DNA of 64,000 nucleotides from Rhodococcus sp. H36-A4 (GTDB lineage Bacteria > Actinomycetota > Actinomycetes > Mycobacteriales > Mycobacteriaceae). The stretch is from positions 310,001-374,000 of the forward strand of contig NZ_JAPVLQ010000002.1 in the NCBI RefSeq assembly GCF_027158005.1, given 5' to 3'. Made by a program: the position numbers and the translations under genes. The notes below the pieces were generated by a model. The model was not told where the DNA came from. It saw nothing but the letters and a program-made list of their open reading frames with translations, and made no database searches. Below, piece after piece: positions 17,328 through 26,146 of this stretch (position 1 is the stretch's first letter; each line of letters starts with the position of its first letter).

Positions 17328-17570
17328 ATGCCAAAACCGCCATTGCGCGACAAGGTGCTCAAGAAGAAAGCGTGTTCCTTCTGCAAGGAAAAGGACGCGT
17401 CGATCGATTACAAGGACACGACGCTGCTGCGTAAGTACGTTAGCGACCGCGGCAAGATCCGCGCGCGTCGAGTCACCGGCAACTGCGTCCAGCATCAGCG
17501 CGACGTGGCCGTTGCCGTGAAGAATTCGCGTGAGGTTGCATTGCTTCCTTACGCCGCGACGGCACGATAG
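17328..17570 (+). CDS. rpsR: 30S ribosomal protein bS18, zinc-binding form
   Basis: The 80-residue protein contains [19 protein letters not shown] and [20 protein letters not shown]. The CxxC pair plus the later C-x-x-H (CVQH) give the C+ (zinc-type) form. Mycobacterial genomes also carry a zinc-free paralogue elsewhere, induced in zinc starvation, so this copy is expected to be used when zinc is available. GGAGAAAG precedes the ATG. It lies 44 bases after ssb and 15 bases before rplI. Confidence 0.97.
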   Translation: MPKPPLRDKVLKKKACSFCKEKDASIDYKDTTLLRKYVSDRGKIRARRVTGNCVQHQRDVAVAVKNSREVALLPYAATAR

Positions 17571-17585
17571 AAAGGGAGATCACTC

Positions 17586-18041
17586 ATGAAGCTGATCCTC
17601 ACCGCTGATGTTGACAATCTCGGTACGCCCGGCGACACCGTCGAGGTCAAAGACGGATACGGCCGCAACTTCCTGCTGCCCCGCAAGTTGGCCATCCTGG
17701 CCACTCGCGGAGCCGAAAAGCAGGTAGAGGGCATTCGCCGCGCTCAGGAAGCTCGTGCCGTCCGCGGCCTCGAGCACGCCAACGAGCTCAAGCAGGCAAT
17801 CGAAGGACTCGAGTCCGTCAAGCTGGCAGTGAAGACTGCAGGCAATTCGGGCAAGCTGTTCGGCTCGGTTACGGCTGCGGACGTTGCTTCTGCTCTCAAG
17901 GCAGCGGGCGGCCCGATCGTCGACAAGCGCAGCATCGATCTGCCGAAGGCCCACATCAAGAGCACGGGTGGCCACGACATCGTCGTCAACCTGCACCCCG
18001 ATGTGACCGCAAAGTTCAAGCTGGACGTCGTCGGAAGCTGA
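17586..18041 (+). CDS. rplI: 50S ribosomal protein bL9
   Basis: The 151-residue protein starts [36 protein letters not shown], the bL9 N-terminal signature. A connecting helix and the C-terminal domain follow ([40 protein letters not shown]). bL9 bridges ribosomes and affects reading-frame fidelity. It is the last gene of the operon, followed by a strong hairpin terminator. Confidence 0.98.
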   Translation: MKLILTADVDNLGTPGDTVEVKDGYGRNFLLPRKLAILATRGAEKQVEGIRRAQEARAVRGLEHANELKQAIEGLESVKLAVKTAGNSGKLFGSVTAADVASALKAAGGPIVDKRSIDLPKAHIKSTGGHDIVVNLHPDVTAKFKLDVVGS

Positions 18042-18068
18042 TTCGTAGCTTCGGCCGTATCGGCTGAG

Positions 18069-18105
18069 AAAGGCCCCATGAACTCTAGGTTCGTGGGGCC
18101 TTTTC
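18069..18105 (+). terminator. Intrinsic terminator of the rpsF-rplI operon
   Basis: AAAGGCCCCATGAAC (18069-18083) pairs with GTTCGTGGGGCCTTT (18089-18103) with one mismatch and a 5-base loop, followed by TTCTT. It sits 28 bases after the rplI stop. Confidence 0.88.
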
Positions 18106-18852
18106 TTGTCCCGATGGTCTGCTGTATCGCGGCGTGGACGCGGAAGGGCCGGGGGTTGCGCATGAGCCGTTGTGCAGTCGGACGCGGCCCGGTTCATCGC
18201 TGCGGAGGGGTTGGTGTCGTGAGGTCCCGACTGGGCGGGCGAGGCGGCGGTCGGAATCTGTAACGCCTGGGTCGAGATCGGCGGATCTTGCCGAATGGCG
18301 AGGGCCTCGGTGACGCGCAGGAGAGCCGAGTCGCTGAACGTTCGAGCCCGGATTCATGGGTGAGATCGGCAAAAGTGACGCAGACCAATCCTGTTGCCGG
18401 TTTTAGTGAGTGTTCCCAGTCACTGTGACCTAATTCACTTTTTAATTCACTTGCTGTTTATTCAACACGCCCGAGTTGTCAACTCGGACGACACGCCGCG
18501 AAATAATCCATGCACAGGAGAGAAACTTTATATACATCCTCTGAGCTGGTGATATGGCCAAAATTGGAAAAGTTATACCCAGGTTATCCCCAGGTGGTCA
18601 ACACGGTTCGTATGAACTATCCACAATTACTCCACAGGTTCATCCACAGGCCGTGTTGTGACTGACGACGAGAACACCTAACGTCCCTCGAGCGTCTCTC
18701 CACCGCACAAGGTGGGTGTGTTCGGTGGCGGCGCTCAGTACCCGGGGGTGTCGTAGTCGAGGGGTACAACTTGTTGCAGTACGTCTTGTTGCAGTACGTC
18801 GCCGGGCCAAAACGACGATGGTGATTTCCGACAGGAAGGACGGTCGAATTCG
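18106..18852. other. 747-bp non-coding region between rplI and dnaB
   Basis: No convincing gene was found on either strand. The segment changes character: about 18100-18390 is GC-rich, about 18395-18570 is clearly AT-richer than the genome (two copies of TTAATTCACTT-like sequence near 18430-18450), then a cluster of DnaA-box-like nonamers follows. Near 18775-18800 a direct repeat GTTGCAGTACGTC occurs twice. dnaB begins with GTG at 18853, with GGAAGGACGG upstream. Confidence 0.6.
18573..18648 (+). promoter_or_regulatory. Cluster of DnaA-box-like nonamers upstream of dnaB
   Basis: Five sequences resembling the TTATCCACA box occur in 76 bases: TTATACCCA (18573), TTATCCCCA (18584), CTATCCACA (18617), TACTCCACA (18628) and TCATCCACA (18640). 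They all point the same way and adjoin an AT-rich tract. They could bind DnaA to control dnaB or act as a titration or secondary origin-like site. oriC itself is expected elsewhere, next to dnaA-dnaN. Confidence 0.5.
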
Positions 18853-21249
18853 GTGGCTGTTGTAGATGATCGAGGTCAATCGAATTACTCCTCCGAGGCA
18901 CCACGAGAGGCCCCAGGCGAGGACTTCGGTCGGCAGCCCCCGCAGGACATGGCTGCAGAGCAGTCGGTACTGGGCGGCATGCTCCTGAGCAAGGACGCCA
19001 TCGCTGACGTCCTCGAGGTGCTGCGCCCCGGCGACTTCTACCGTCCGGCTCACCAGAACATCTACGACGCCGTTCTCGACCTCTACAGCCGCGGGGAGCC
19101 CGCCGACCCCGTCACCGTCTCGGCCGAACTGGACAGACGTGGCGAACTGAAGAGGATCGGCGGCCCGCCGTACCTGATCACGCTCACTCAGACCGTGCCG
19201 ACGGCGGCCAACGCCGGCTACTACGCGGAGATCGTCGCGGAGAAGTCGATTTTGCGGCGGCTCGTTCAGGCCGGCACTCGCATCGTTCAGTTCGGCTACG
19301 CCGGCGCCGACGGCCAAGATGTGGCCGAAGTGGTCGACCGGGCGCAGGCCGAGGTCTACGAGGTCACCGAGCGTCGCACTTCGGAAGACTTCATCCCCCT
19401 CGAAGAGCTACTCCAGCCGACCATGGACGAGATCGACTCGATCGCCAGCCGCGGAGGAATTTCGCTCGGTGTCCCCACCGGATTCGCGGAACTCGACGAG
19501 ATCACCAACGGTCTTCACCCAGGTCAGATGATCATCGTTGCGGCCAGGCCTGGTGTGGGAAAGGCACTGGCGCTCGATACTCCCCTGCCTACGCCCGATG
19601 GCTGGACCACCATGGGTGAAGTGATGGTGGGTGACCAATTGATCGATGCCAACGGCAGGCCCACCCGCGTTGTTGCAGCCACCGACGTCATGGTCGACCG
19701 CCCGTGCTTCGAGCTCGAGTTCTCCGACGGCACAGTGATCGTTGCGGACGCGCAGCATCAGTGGCTGACAGATACTCGCGCGTCGCGGAAGTCCGCCCAG
19801 GCCGCTGCAGTCGGATACAACCGCACTCGCAATCAGCGCACTTTTGCTGAAGTACGTACGACCGAAGAGATTGCGCGGACGGTTCGCTGCAACACCAAAG
19901 ACGCTCGCATCAACCACTCGGTGGTCAATGCCGAGGCCTTGCAGCTCCCCGAGCGTGAACTGATGGTGCCGCCGTATACGTTGGGCGCTTGGCTCGGCGA
20001 CGGTACCTCTGCGTGCGCTCAAATCACGAGCGCTGATCCCGAGATCATCACTCGTATCGAGGGTGAAGGCTTAGAGGTGACGAAAGCTGATCTCTACCTG
20101 CGGACTATTGGTGTACTCGGCGACAAGCACATCCCGAGTGAGTACCTGCGTGGCTCCGAAGGTCAACGTCGAGCACTCCTCGCGGGCCTGCTCGATACCG
20201 ACGGGACGGTGACGGGTGGCGGGTCGGTTCAGTTCTGCGTGACCAGTGAGCGTTTTGTCCAGGGTGTTCGCGAACTCGTCGCCAGCCTCGGTTATCGCGT
20301 GCAGATGTCGACGAAACGAGTAAAGGGGCGTAGCGAGGCGTCGACGGCCTATGCCTTGACCTTCGCGACTGATGACGTGGTATTCGGTTTGCATCGAAAG
20401 CAGATCCTGCACAAGGAGCGTCGCGCAGCGAGCTCGTCTGTACGCTCCGGATCTCGCTTCATCGTCGACGTCCGCAAGGTCGACTCCGTTCCAGTGCGTT
20501 GCGTCGAGGTCGACAATGCCGATCACCTCTACCTGGCCAGTGAGTCGATGATCCCGACGCACAACTCAACAATTTCGATGGATTTCATGCGTTCGTGCTC
20601 CATCAAGCACGGCATGCCAAGTGTCATTTTTTCGCTGGAAATGAGCCGCACCGAGATTGTGATGCGACTGCTGTCGGCCGAGGCCGGTATCAAGCTCGGC
20701 GACATGCGCTCCGGAAAGATGACCGACGAAGACTGGACTCGTCTAGCGCGTCGTATGAGCGAGATCAGTGAAGCGCCGTTGTTCGTCGACGACTCACCGA
20801 ACCTCACGATGATGGAGATCCGCGCCAAAGCGCGTCGCCTCAAGCAGCGCAACGGCCTGAAACTCATTGTGGTGGACTACCTTCAGCTGATGTCGTCCGG
20901 CAAGAAGGTCGAGTCGAGGCAGCAGGAAGTCTCGGACTTCTCCCGTCAGCTCAAGCTGCTGGCCAAGGAACTCGAATGCCCCGTGGTTGCGGTGTGTCAG
21001 CTCAACCGTGGCCCGGAACAGCGAACGGACAAGAAGCCGATGGTGTCCGACCTCCGTGAGTCCGGTTCGTTGGAGCAGGACGCCGACATGGTCATCCTGC
21101 TGCACCGTCCAGATGCAATCGAGCGTGACGATCCCCGCGGCGGCGAGGCCGACCTGATACTAGGCAAGCACCGTAACGGTCCGACCGCGACAATCACTGT
21201 GGCGCATCAGCTTCACCTGTCCAGGTTCGTGGATATGGCGCGGGGGTAG
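18853..21249 (+). CDS. dnaB: Replicative DNA helicase DnaB carrying an intein
   Basis: The 798-residue precursor comprises a 464-residue DnaB split by a 334-residue intein. The N-extein (1-237) has the helical primase-interaction domain (AEQSVLGGMLLSKDAI, DFYRPAHQNIYDAV) and ends in the Walker A start ARPGVGK. The C-extein resumes at Ser572 (STISMDF) and contains IFSLEMSRTEIVMRLL, LIVVDYLQLM (Walker B) and SDLRESGSLEQDADMV. After splicing, the GVGK-ST P-loop is rebuilt, so splicing is needed for ATPase activity. DnaB unwinds DNA at the fork as a hexamer. GTG 18853 is the assigned start. Position after rplI matches mycobacterial dnaB, which also often carries inteins. Confidence 0.97.
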   Translation: MAVVDDRGQSNYSSEAPREAPGEDFGRQPPQDMAAEQSVLGGMLLSKDAIADVLEVLRPGDFYRPAHQNIYDAVLDLYSRGEPADPVTVSAELDRRGELKRIGGPPYLITLTQTVPTAANAGYYAEIVAEKSILRRLVQAGTRIVQFGYAGADGQDVAEVVDRAQAEVYEVTERRTSEDFIPLEELLQPTMDEIDSIASRGGISLGVPTGFAELDEITNGLHPGQMIIVAARPGVGKALALDTPLPTPDGWTTMGEVMVGDQLIDANGRPTRVVAATDVMVDRPCFELEFSDGTVIVADAQHQWLTDTRASRKSAQAAAVGYNRTRNQRTFAEVRTTEEIARTVRCNTKDARINHSVVNAEALQLPERELMVPPYTLGAWLGDGTSACAQITSADPEIITRIEGEGLEVTKADLYLRTIGVLGDKHIPSEYLRGSEGQRRALLAGLLDTDGTVTGGGSVQFCVTSERFVQGVRELVASLGYRVQMSTKRVKGRSEASTAYALTFATDDVVFGLHRKQILHKERRAASSSVRSGSRFIVDVRKVDSVPVRCVEVDNADHLYLASESMIPTHNSTISMDFMRSCSIKHGMPSVIFSLEMSRTEIVMRLLSAEAGIKLGDMRSGKMTDEDWTRLARRMSEISEAPLFVDDSPNLTMMEIRAKARRLKQRNGLKLIVVDYLQLMSSGKKVESRQQEVSDFSRQLKLLAKELECPVVAVCQLNRGPEQRTDKKPMVSDLRESGSLEQDADMVILLHRPDAIERDDPRGGEADLILGKHRNGPTATITVAHQLHLSRFVDMARG
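19564..20565 (+). mobile_element. DnaB intein with LAGLIDADG homing endonuclease, class 3 type
   Basis: The intein runs from Ala238 to Asn571 of the precursor, inserted between Lys237 and Ser572 of the P-loop. It starts ALALDTPLPTPDGW, with Ala in place of the usual Cys/Ser. The block B region ADAQHQWLT holds His302 and Trp304, block F holds Cys550 (VPVRCVEVD), and block G is SMIPTHN with Thr569. The Trp-Cys-Thr set plus a non-nucleophilic first residue is the class 3 signature, in which Cys550 would start splicing. Two LAGLIDADG-type helices are present: TLGAWLGDGT (Asp383) and LLAGLLDTDG (Asp448). The endonuclease appears intact, so homing may still be possible. Confidence 0.93.
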
Positions 21250-21407
21250 TTCTCTTTACCTCCAGGTCGAAGATCTGCGGATTTCGCTTCAGTTGGGTGC
21301 AGTGTCCAACTTCCGCGGATCTGGACTTGACGACTCGCGACGGGTGGTCACTCGCTGCAGCGAAACGGAGTTCGAGATTGGGGCCGTATTCGATTCGAAT
21401 CGAGCCG

Positions 21408-22556
21408 TTACTGTAGCGCTGCGTCGAGGCCCTGGTCAGGGGAAACGATGATCCCGCGGTCAGGGGCCAGTGATCCGTCGCGAACGGCGGCATACTTTGC
21501 TTCCATGCCATCGAGGCCCTGCACGGTCTCGATCGTGAGCCAGCCTCGACTTTCGTCAAAGGCGCGTGTCAGGAATTCCCGGGTCTGCCGAGTGAACTCT
21601 GCGGCGCCCCACTGCTTCATTCGTTCTTCGATGACTCCGGGTGCGAAGAACATCTCGCTGCGCTCACGGATGATGTCTGTCCCACCACCGGCCTCATCCC
21701 AGTGGGTCAGGCCGACGTTGAGCGAACGGAGCATCGCCTGTCCGAGATGACGGTGCACTCGTCCGAGTACTGCGCCGCTACCCGCCATGTCGACGACGAC
21801 GCTGGGCCGCGGGGGGAGTGACTCCTCGATCTCGTCGTAGGTTACGACCCGGTCGTAGAGGTCGAGGCTCACGATGAAGTCGCGGTTTTTCGACGAGGTG
21901 AGCCCGACGATCTCTGGTGAAGTCTGATCTCGCTTCAACGCCTGGGCGAGGCCGAGGCCGGTTTTGGAGGACGCCGATACGATGACGACTTGTTCAGCGG
22001 CGAACCATTCCGCTTCCCGCATTGCCTGCCAGAGCGCCCAAGCGGTGATCTGCAGCGGGTTGAGCAACATCCGCAGGTTGTCGTCGGCCGGGTCGTAATT
22101 CGGCTCCTGCAGCACCCTCTCGTAGGTGTTGTAACTGAGGGGAAGATTTTCGCGATGCGCAGACGCGTCCAGCACCGGGCTCTCCGACGGTCTCGAAGGG
22201 TCGGGGTGCATCACCAGATGCGTGGCCGGCGGGAAGTAGCCGAACAGCCGCTCCCCCACCTCGACATTGTCGCAACGAGACTCCACCACGTCTCCGAAGC
22301 CCCACACCGGCATTACGCCCCACTCTTCGGGACCCTCACCACCACCGTCGTCCTGCCCGGGGGCGGCGGGAAAGAATTTCCAGTAGCCGAAGCGATCACC
22401 CAGCACCACGTAGGTGATGTTGTTCGACGACAGGCCGAACCGATCGACCCGTACCAGGACATCGCCCTCACCGATGCTCGCTGCATAGTCCTCAGGAGTC
22501 ATCTCGATGAGCCGAGTGCGTGCCGGGTCGGTCTTGGCGATCTGAAACTGGGTCAT
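21408..22556 (-). CDS. DUF2855-family protein, MDR-like oxidoreductase fold
   Basis: The 382-residue protein matches DUF2855: FGLSSNNITYVVLGDRFGYWKFFP near the N-terminus, WGVMPVWGFGDVVES, FGYFPPATHLV, and a Rossmann-like part with VVIVSASSKTGLGLAQAL. The layout is that of medium-chain dehydrogenase/quinone reductases, but the substrate is unknown. It converges on dnaB and appears to be a single-gene unit. ATG 22556 is a reasonable start. Confidence 0.85.
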   Translation of the reverse strand: MTQFQIAKTDPARTRLIEMTPEDYAASIGEGDVLVRVDRFGLSSNNITYVVLGDRFGYWKFFPAAPGQDDGGGEGPEEWGVMPVWGFGDVVESRCDNVEVGERLFGYFPPATHLVMHPDPSRPSESPVLDASAHRENLPLSYNTYERVLQEPNYDPADDNLRMLLNPLQITAWALWQAMREAEWFAAEQVVIVSASSKTGLGLAQALKRDQTSPEIVGLTSSKNRDFIVSLDLYDRVVTYDEIEESLPPRPSVVVDMAGSGAVLGRVHRHLGQAMLRSLNVGLTHWDEAGGGTDIIRERSEMFFAPGVIEERMKQWGAAEFTRQTREFLTRAFDESRGWLTIETVQGLDGMEAKYAAVRDGSLAPDRGIIVSPDQGLDAALQ

Positions 22557-22822
22557 GCGAATACTGTCTCATGGTTGCCGAGGGCGCAGATGTGTCGGAC
22601 GAGGTGAGAGACTTTTCTGGCCGATGTCGAAGTTTCGTGATGCATCGTCCGTCAACTTCATGAATTCAGCTTAGGGGCAACGAGACTGGGTAACCAGAAC
22701 ACTCCTCGTCGGTTCTTCCCCATGGTCTTCTCGTTCGGACGGCAACGGCCGCCCGAACGCTCCCCACATCCACTCCGAGACGCCACACGAATCATCCGCC
22801 CGACGTGTGCGACGCCACGAGT

Positions 22823-23395
22823 TCAATCCGAAGTACGAGTATCGAGGTTCACCTTGGTGACACCGTCGATGGTCGAGAGCAACCTATGCACGACATGCCG
22901 TTCGGTGTCGTCGTCGAACCCTCCTCCGATCTCCACCACACCACCGCTGCGGACTGCGATCACCCATCGACGGGTGCTGCCGGAGTAGTCGTCGAGCAGT
23001 GCGCGGACTTTCGCGGCGATGACCTCGTTGTCGCCGATGATCAGGCTTCGTAATACGTCGCTGCGGGCGATGACGCCAACCAGAATCCCGGACTCGACGA
23101 CGGGCATCGAGCGCACATGCCGATCCAACATAACCGCTGCGGCGGTCGACGCTTCCCACTGTGGTTCTGCTGTTTCGACCTCGCTGACCACTGCCGGCGA
23201 GATCACCGCTTTCGGATTCGATGTCTGAAACGCCAACAGATCCGATTCCGACACGATCCCCACCAGCGCGCCCTTCCGGTCGACGACCGGTAGCGCTGCG
23301 AACCGCTTACTGGTCAACAGCATGATCGCCTCCCGCACCGGTGTGTCGCGTTGCGCGGTCACGACTTCGCGGGTCATCAGATCACGAACCTTCAT
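22823..23395 (-). CDS. Two CBS domains plus BON-like C-terminus
   Basis: The 190-residue protein starts MKVRDLMTREVVTAQRDTPVREA and has CBS domains at about residues 1-60 and 75-130 (PVVDRKGALVGIVSESDLLAF; SMPVVESGILVGVIARSDVLRSL). The last 45 residues (VIAVRSGGVVEIGGGFDDDTERHVVHRLLSTIDGV) resemble a BON domain. CBS pairs bind adenosyl ligands and act as energy sensors; in mycobacteria such proteins are part of hypoxia/dormancy regulons. GGAAGAGG precedes the ATG. It is divergent from the PPOX gene with a 260-base shared upstream region. Confidence 0.88.
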   Translation of the reverse strand: MKVRDLMTREVVTAQRDTPVREAIMLLTSKRFAALPVVDRKGALVGIVSESDLLAFQTSNPKAVISPAVVSEVETAEPQWEASTAAAVMLDRHVRSMPVVESGILVGVIARSDVLRSLIIGDNEVIAAKVRALLDDYSGSTRRWVIAVRSGGVVEIGGGFDDDTERHVVHRLLSTIDGVTKVNLDTRTSD

Positions 23396-23655
23396 TGCTT
23401 GCCTCTTCCGTTTGCTGCCGTATTGACACTCGTAAAACCCTGATACACGGCGGCCGCGTACTCCTCGGACACTTTGACCCTAACCCCACAGCAACGTGTA
23501 ACAGACGTCGAAGGGCAGTGTGTGAGCAACGGAACCGACACCCAAAATGACATGCCGACAACATCATTGACCTCAGTTGGCGCGCGGGCGGCCACTCCCC
23601 GAACGTGTTGCCGATACGGCAGACAATAACGCTCCCGGAGTGAGAGAATCGGGTC

Positions 23656-24093
23656 ATGACCGCACCTGATGCGCATACCCCTGCTGGGCCGGTTCGTGTC
23701 TTCACCGAGGAGCAGAGTTGGGATGCACTGCGTTCGGAGAGACTGGGGCGCTTGGTGACCTCGGTCGGCGGTCGTATCGACGTGGTCCCTGTCAACTACC
23801 TGGCCGACGCCGGTCGGTTGTTGTTCCGGACTGCGGAGGGCACCAAACTTGTCGAGCTCAGTATCGAGAACCGCGTCGTCTTCGAAGTCGATCACATAAA
23901 TCCCGGCGTTTCCGGTTGGAGCGTTGTCGTGCACGGCACGGCCCGCACCCTGAGTACCTCCGCGGAAATCGCCGAAGCCGAAGCTCTCGACCTTGTCTCC
24001 TGGGTTCCCACCACCAAATACAACATCGTCGAAATCGTCCCTACGGAGATCAGCGGCCGCGAGCTTATGTTCGGAGACAGCCCGGGAGCCTGA
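23656..24093 (+). CDS. Pyridoxamine 5'-phosphate oxidase-family flavin/F420-binding protein
   Basis: The 145-residue split-barrel protein has the family pattern SERLGRLVTSVGGRIDVVPVNYLADAGRLLFRTAEGTKL, then a second strand set NRVVFEVDHI, SGWSVVVHGTAR. Members bind FMN or F420 and often serve as nitroreductase-like or detoxifying enzymes. In Mycobacteriales similar genes belong to the dormancy regulon together with CBS proteins, and here the two are divergent neighbours. Substrate not inferable. Confidence 0.85.
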   Translation: MTAPDAHTPAGPVRVFTEEQSWDALRSERLGRLVTSVGGRIDVVPVNYLADAGRLLFRTAEGTKLVELSIENRVVFEVDHINPGVSGWSVVVHGTARTLSTSAEIAEAEALDLVSWVPTTKYNIVEIVPTEISGRELMFGDSPGA

Positions 24094-24302
24094 TCGGGGG
24101 GTCTTGGACTGGGTACCCGGGTTGTTCAGGGATCAAGGGCAGCCGGGTGTCCGTGTTGTCCGGTAGTCGCCGATCATAGGGGGCGGGCCGGTGCCGGTAT
24201 TGTGCTGTACGACCGATGCCGACGACGACGTTCATGAGATCAGACGCATTCATGGAGCCGACCGTCTACATGCTCTACGCGCTGATTTTTTGGAGGTCTG
24301 TG

Positions 24303-25244
24303 ATGGCTGGTGGACTTGTTGCTCTTCTCGACGACGTCGCAGCGCTTGCTCGTCTGGCCGCTGCATCGATCGACGACGTCGGGGCGGCGACCGCGAAAGC
24401 GACAGCCAAGGCCGCCGGTGTAGTCATCGACGATGCGGCCGTGACGCCGCAGTATGTTCGTGGCCTCGCCGCCGAGCGTGAGCTGCCCATCATCAAGCGG
24501 ATCGCCATCGGTTCGCTGCGCAACAAGCTCATCATCATTCTGCCCATCGCGCTTTTGCTCAGTCAGTTCCTTCCGTGGCTGCTGACCCCCATTCTGATGC
24601 TCGGCGGTTGTTACCTCAGTTACGAAGCAGTGCACAAGATTTGGGGCGTGCTCTTCGGCCACGGTGAGCATGATGAGGCGGCGGCAGACGAGCCGCGCGA
24701 TGAGGATAGCGTCGTCTCCGGGGCTGTCCGTACCGATCTGATCCTGTCCGCGGAGATCATGGTCATTGCGCTCGATACCATTGCGAGCGAGGGTTTCTGG
24801 AACCGCTTGGTCGTCCTTGCAGTCGTCGCAGTCGTGATTACCATTGTCGTGTATGGCGTCGTCGGGCTTATCGTCAAAATGGATGACATCGGTCTGAAGC
24901 TTGCGGAGAACTCGACCGGGTTGTTGGAGAAGGTTGGGCGCGGACTGGTGCGTGGGATGCCACACGTCATGTCCGTACTGTCCGTCGTGGGAACCGCTGC
25001 CATGTTGTGGGTCGGTGGACACATTTTGCTCATCGGAATCGACGATCTCGGTTTTCATCCGATCTATCAGCTGGTTCACCACCTCGAGGACGCTGTCGGT
25101 GATATCGCCGGCATCGGAGGGGTGTTGGCATGGATCGTCAATACGATCGCGTCCGCGATTCTCGGTTTGATCGTTGGTCTGATAATCGTCGGCGGCCAGC
25201 TCGGGATCACCCGCGTTCTTTCCAAGCGGTCGAAAGCGCACTAG
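24303..25244 (+). CDS. DUF808 (YedI-type) integral membrane protein
   Basis: With ATG 24303, preceded by TGGAGG, the protein has 313 residues and begins MAGGLVALLDDVAALARLAAAS, the conserved DUF808 N-terminus. It then shows DDVGAATAKATAKAAGVVIDDAAVTPQYV and about six membrane segments, ending with a hydrophobic hairpin and basic tail. An earlier open extension has no ribosome site. The function of DUF808 proteins is unknown; topology suggests a transporter or membrane stress factor. Confidence 0.85.
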   Translation: MAGGLVALLDDVAALARLAAASIDDVGAATAKATAKAAGVVIDDAAVTPQYVRGLAAERELPIIKRIAIGSLRNKLIIILPIALLLSQFLPWLLTPILMLGGCYLSYEAVHKIWGVLFGHGEHDEAAADEPRDEDSVVSGAVRTDLILSAEIMVIALDTIASEGFWNRLVVLAVVAVVITIVVYGVVGLIVKMDDIGLKLAENSTGLLEKVGRGLVRGMPHVMSVLSVVGTAAMLWVGGHILLIGIDDLGFHPIYQLVHHLEDAVGDIAGIGGVLAWIVNTIASAILGLIVGLIIVGGQLGITRVLSKRSKAH

Positions 25245-25357
25245 CGCGTCGGGTCCGCCGAACTGCTCCCTGCGAGAATTGACGGTCATCGCTTCCCGCC
25301 ATCGGCATTGTTCAAGCGATAGGGTTGCACCCCCGACCAGGACAGAGGACGGTTCTA

Positions 25358-25510
25358 GTGCACATCGGCGACGGACTTCAGCTGGCCGGGATCATCGGCC
25401 TCGCTGCTCTAGGAACGATGCTTCTCGTCGTCGGCGCACTGGGGTCGGGCATTGTCATGTTGGCGGTGACGGCAGTGTGGTTCTGGCGGCTCTACCGAAC
25501 GGGCGAATGA
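25358..25510 (+). CDS. Small membrane protein, hypothetical
   Basis: This 50-residue protein starts at GTG 25358, with AGAGGA at a 9-base spacing. It consists of two hydrophobic stretches (LAGIIGLAALGTMLLVVGAL and GIVMLAVTAVWFW) and ends in RLYRTGE. It resembles no named family that I can identify. It lies 28 bases before the start of the next gene on the same strand and may be co-transcribed with it. Confidence 0.5.
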   Translation: MHIGDGLQLAGIIGLAALGTMLLVVGALGSGIVMLAVTAVWFWRLYRTGE

Positions 25511-25538
25511 AACTCTCACTGGATTGGAGTCGTCGGTG

Positions 25539-26135
25539 ATGACACTGGCAACGATGGAACTCGCACTGCGGTCCCGACGCGTCACGCGCGTTCTGTTGGA
25601 CTTCGATCTGAGTATCGAGTTCGCCGGCGGCGCTACCGTTGCGTTCAGCGAGTTCGTGATCGGTGACGTGCTGGTGGACGAGGACAATCAGTTCGAAGGG
25701 CTGCGACTTGCCGCTGCTCTCGTCGGTCGTCTGTGCGAGCGCGTCGGGTCCGCGGATTCCGGTGAATTAACGATCCTGTTCGACGACGGAACCGTTGTCG
25801 AAGCGGCCCCACGCGAAGAGGTCGAGTCCTGGGAATACACAGGTTCCGACGGTTCTACGGTGGTCTGTCTCGCGGGTGGCGACATCGAGGTCCTCTCGGG
25901 TCCTACGGATCCCCCGGCACCAATCCCTGCAGTCATCGCGCTGCCTTCCGTCGGAGCCACGGTCGTCCGAATTACAGTGGGAGACAAGTCGACCGTCGAG
26001 TTCTCCGACCGAACCAGCGTGTCCGCAGCCGTATCGCTGGACGAGGCTTACCTGGTGTTGCGTGAAAGCGTGGCCGAAGTTTCAGAGCAGCAGATAGCGC
26101 TCTCCTCGGGCGTGGTCATTGCTGTACCGCAGTGA
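25539..26135 (+). CDS. Conserved hypothetical protein, DUF6188-like
   Basis: With ATG 25539 the protein has 198 residues. The N-terminal segment RRVTRVLLDFDLSIEFAGGATVAFSEFV resembles DUF6188 proteins, which are small beta-rich actinobacterial proteins. A related pattern recurs near residue 140 (VGATVVRITVGDKSTVEFSDRTSVSA), suggesting an internal duplication. It has no signal peptide and no membrane segment. Function unknown. GGATTGGAG lies 13 or so bases upstream of the start. Confidence 0.6.
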   Translation: MTLATMELALRSRRVTRVLLDFDLSIEFAGGATVAFSEFVIGDVLVDEDNQFEGLRLAAALVGRLCERVGSADSGELTILFDDGTVVEAAPREEVESWEYTGSDGSTVVCLAGGDIEVLSGPTDPPAPIPAVIALPSVGATVVRITVGDKSTVEFSDRTSVSAAVSLDEAYLVLRESVAEVSEQQIALSSGVVIAVPQ

Positions 26136-26146
26136 TTCTGTGCCGG

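Noticed and set aside
18395-18850. Chromosomal origin of replication
   Set aside because: DnaA-box-like words are present, but dnaA, dnaN and gyrB are absent, and the order matches the region downstream of oriC, not oriC itself.
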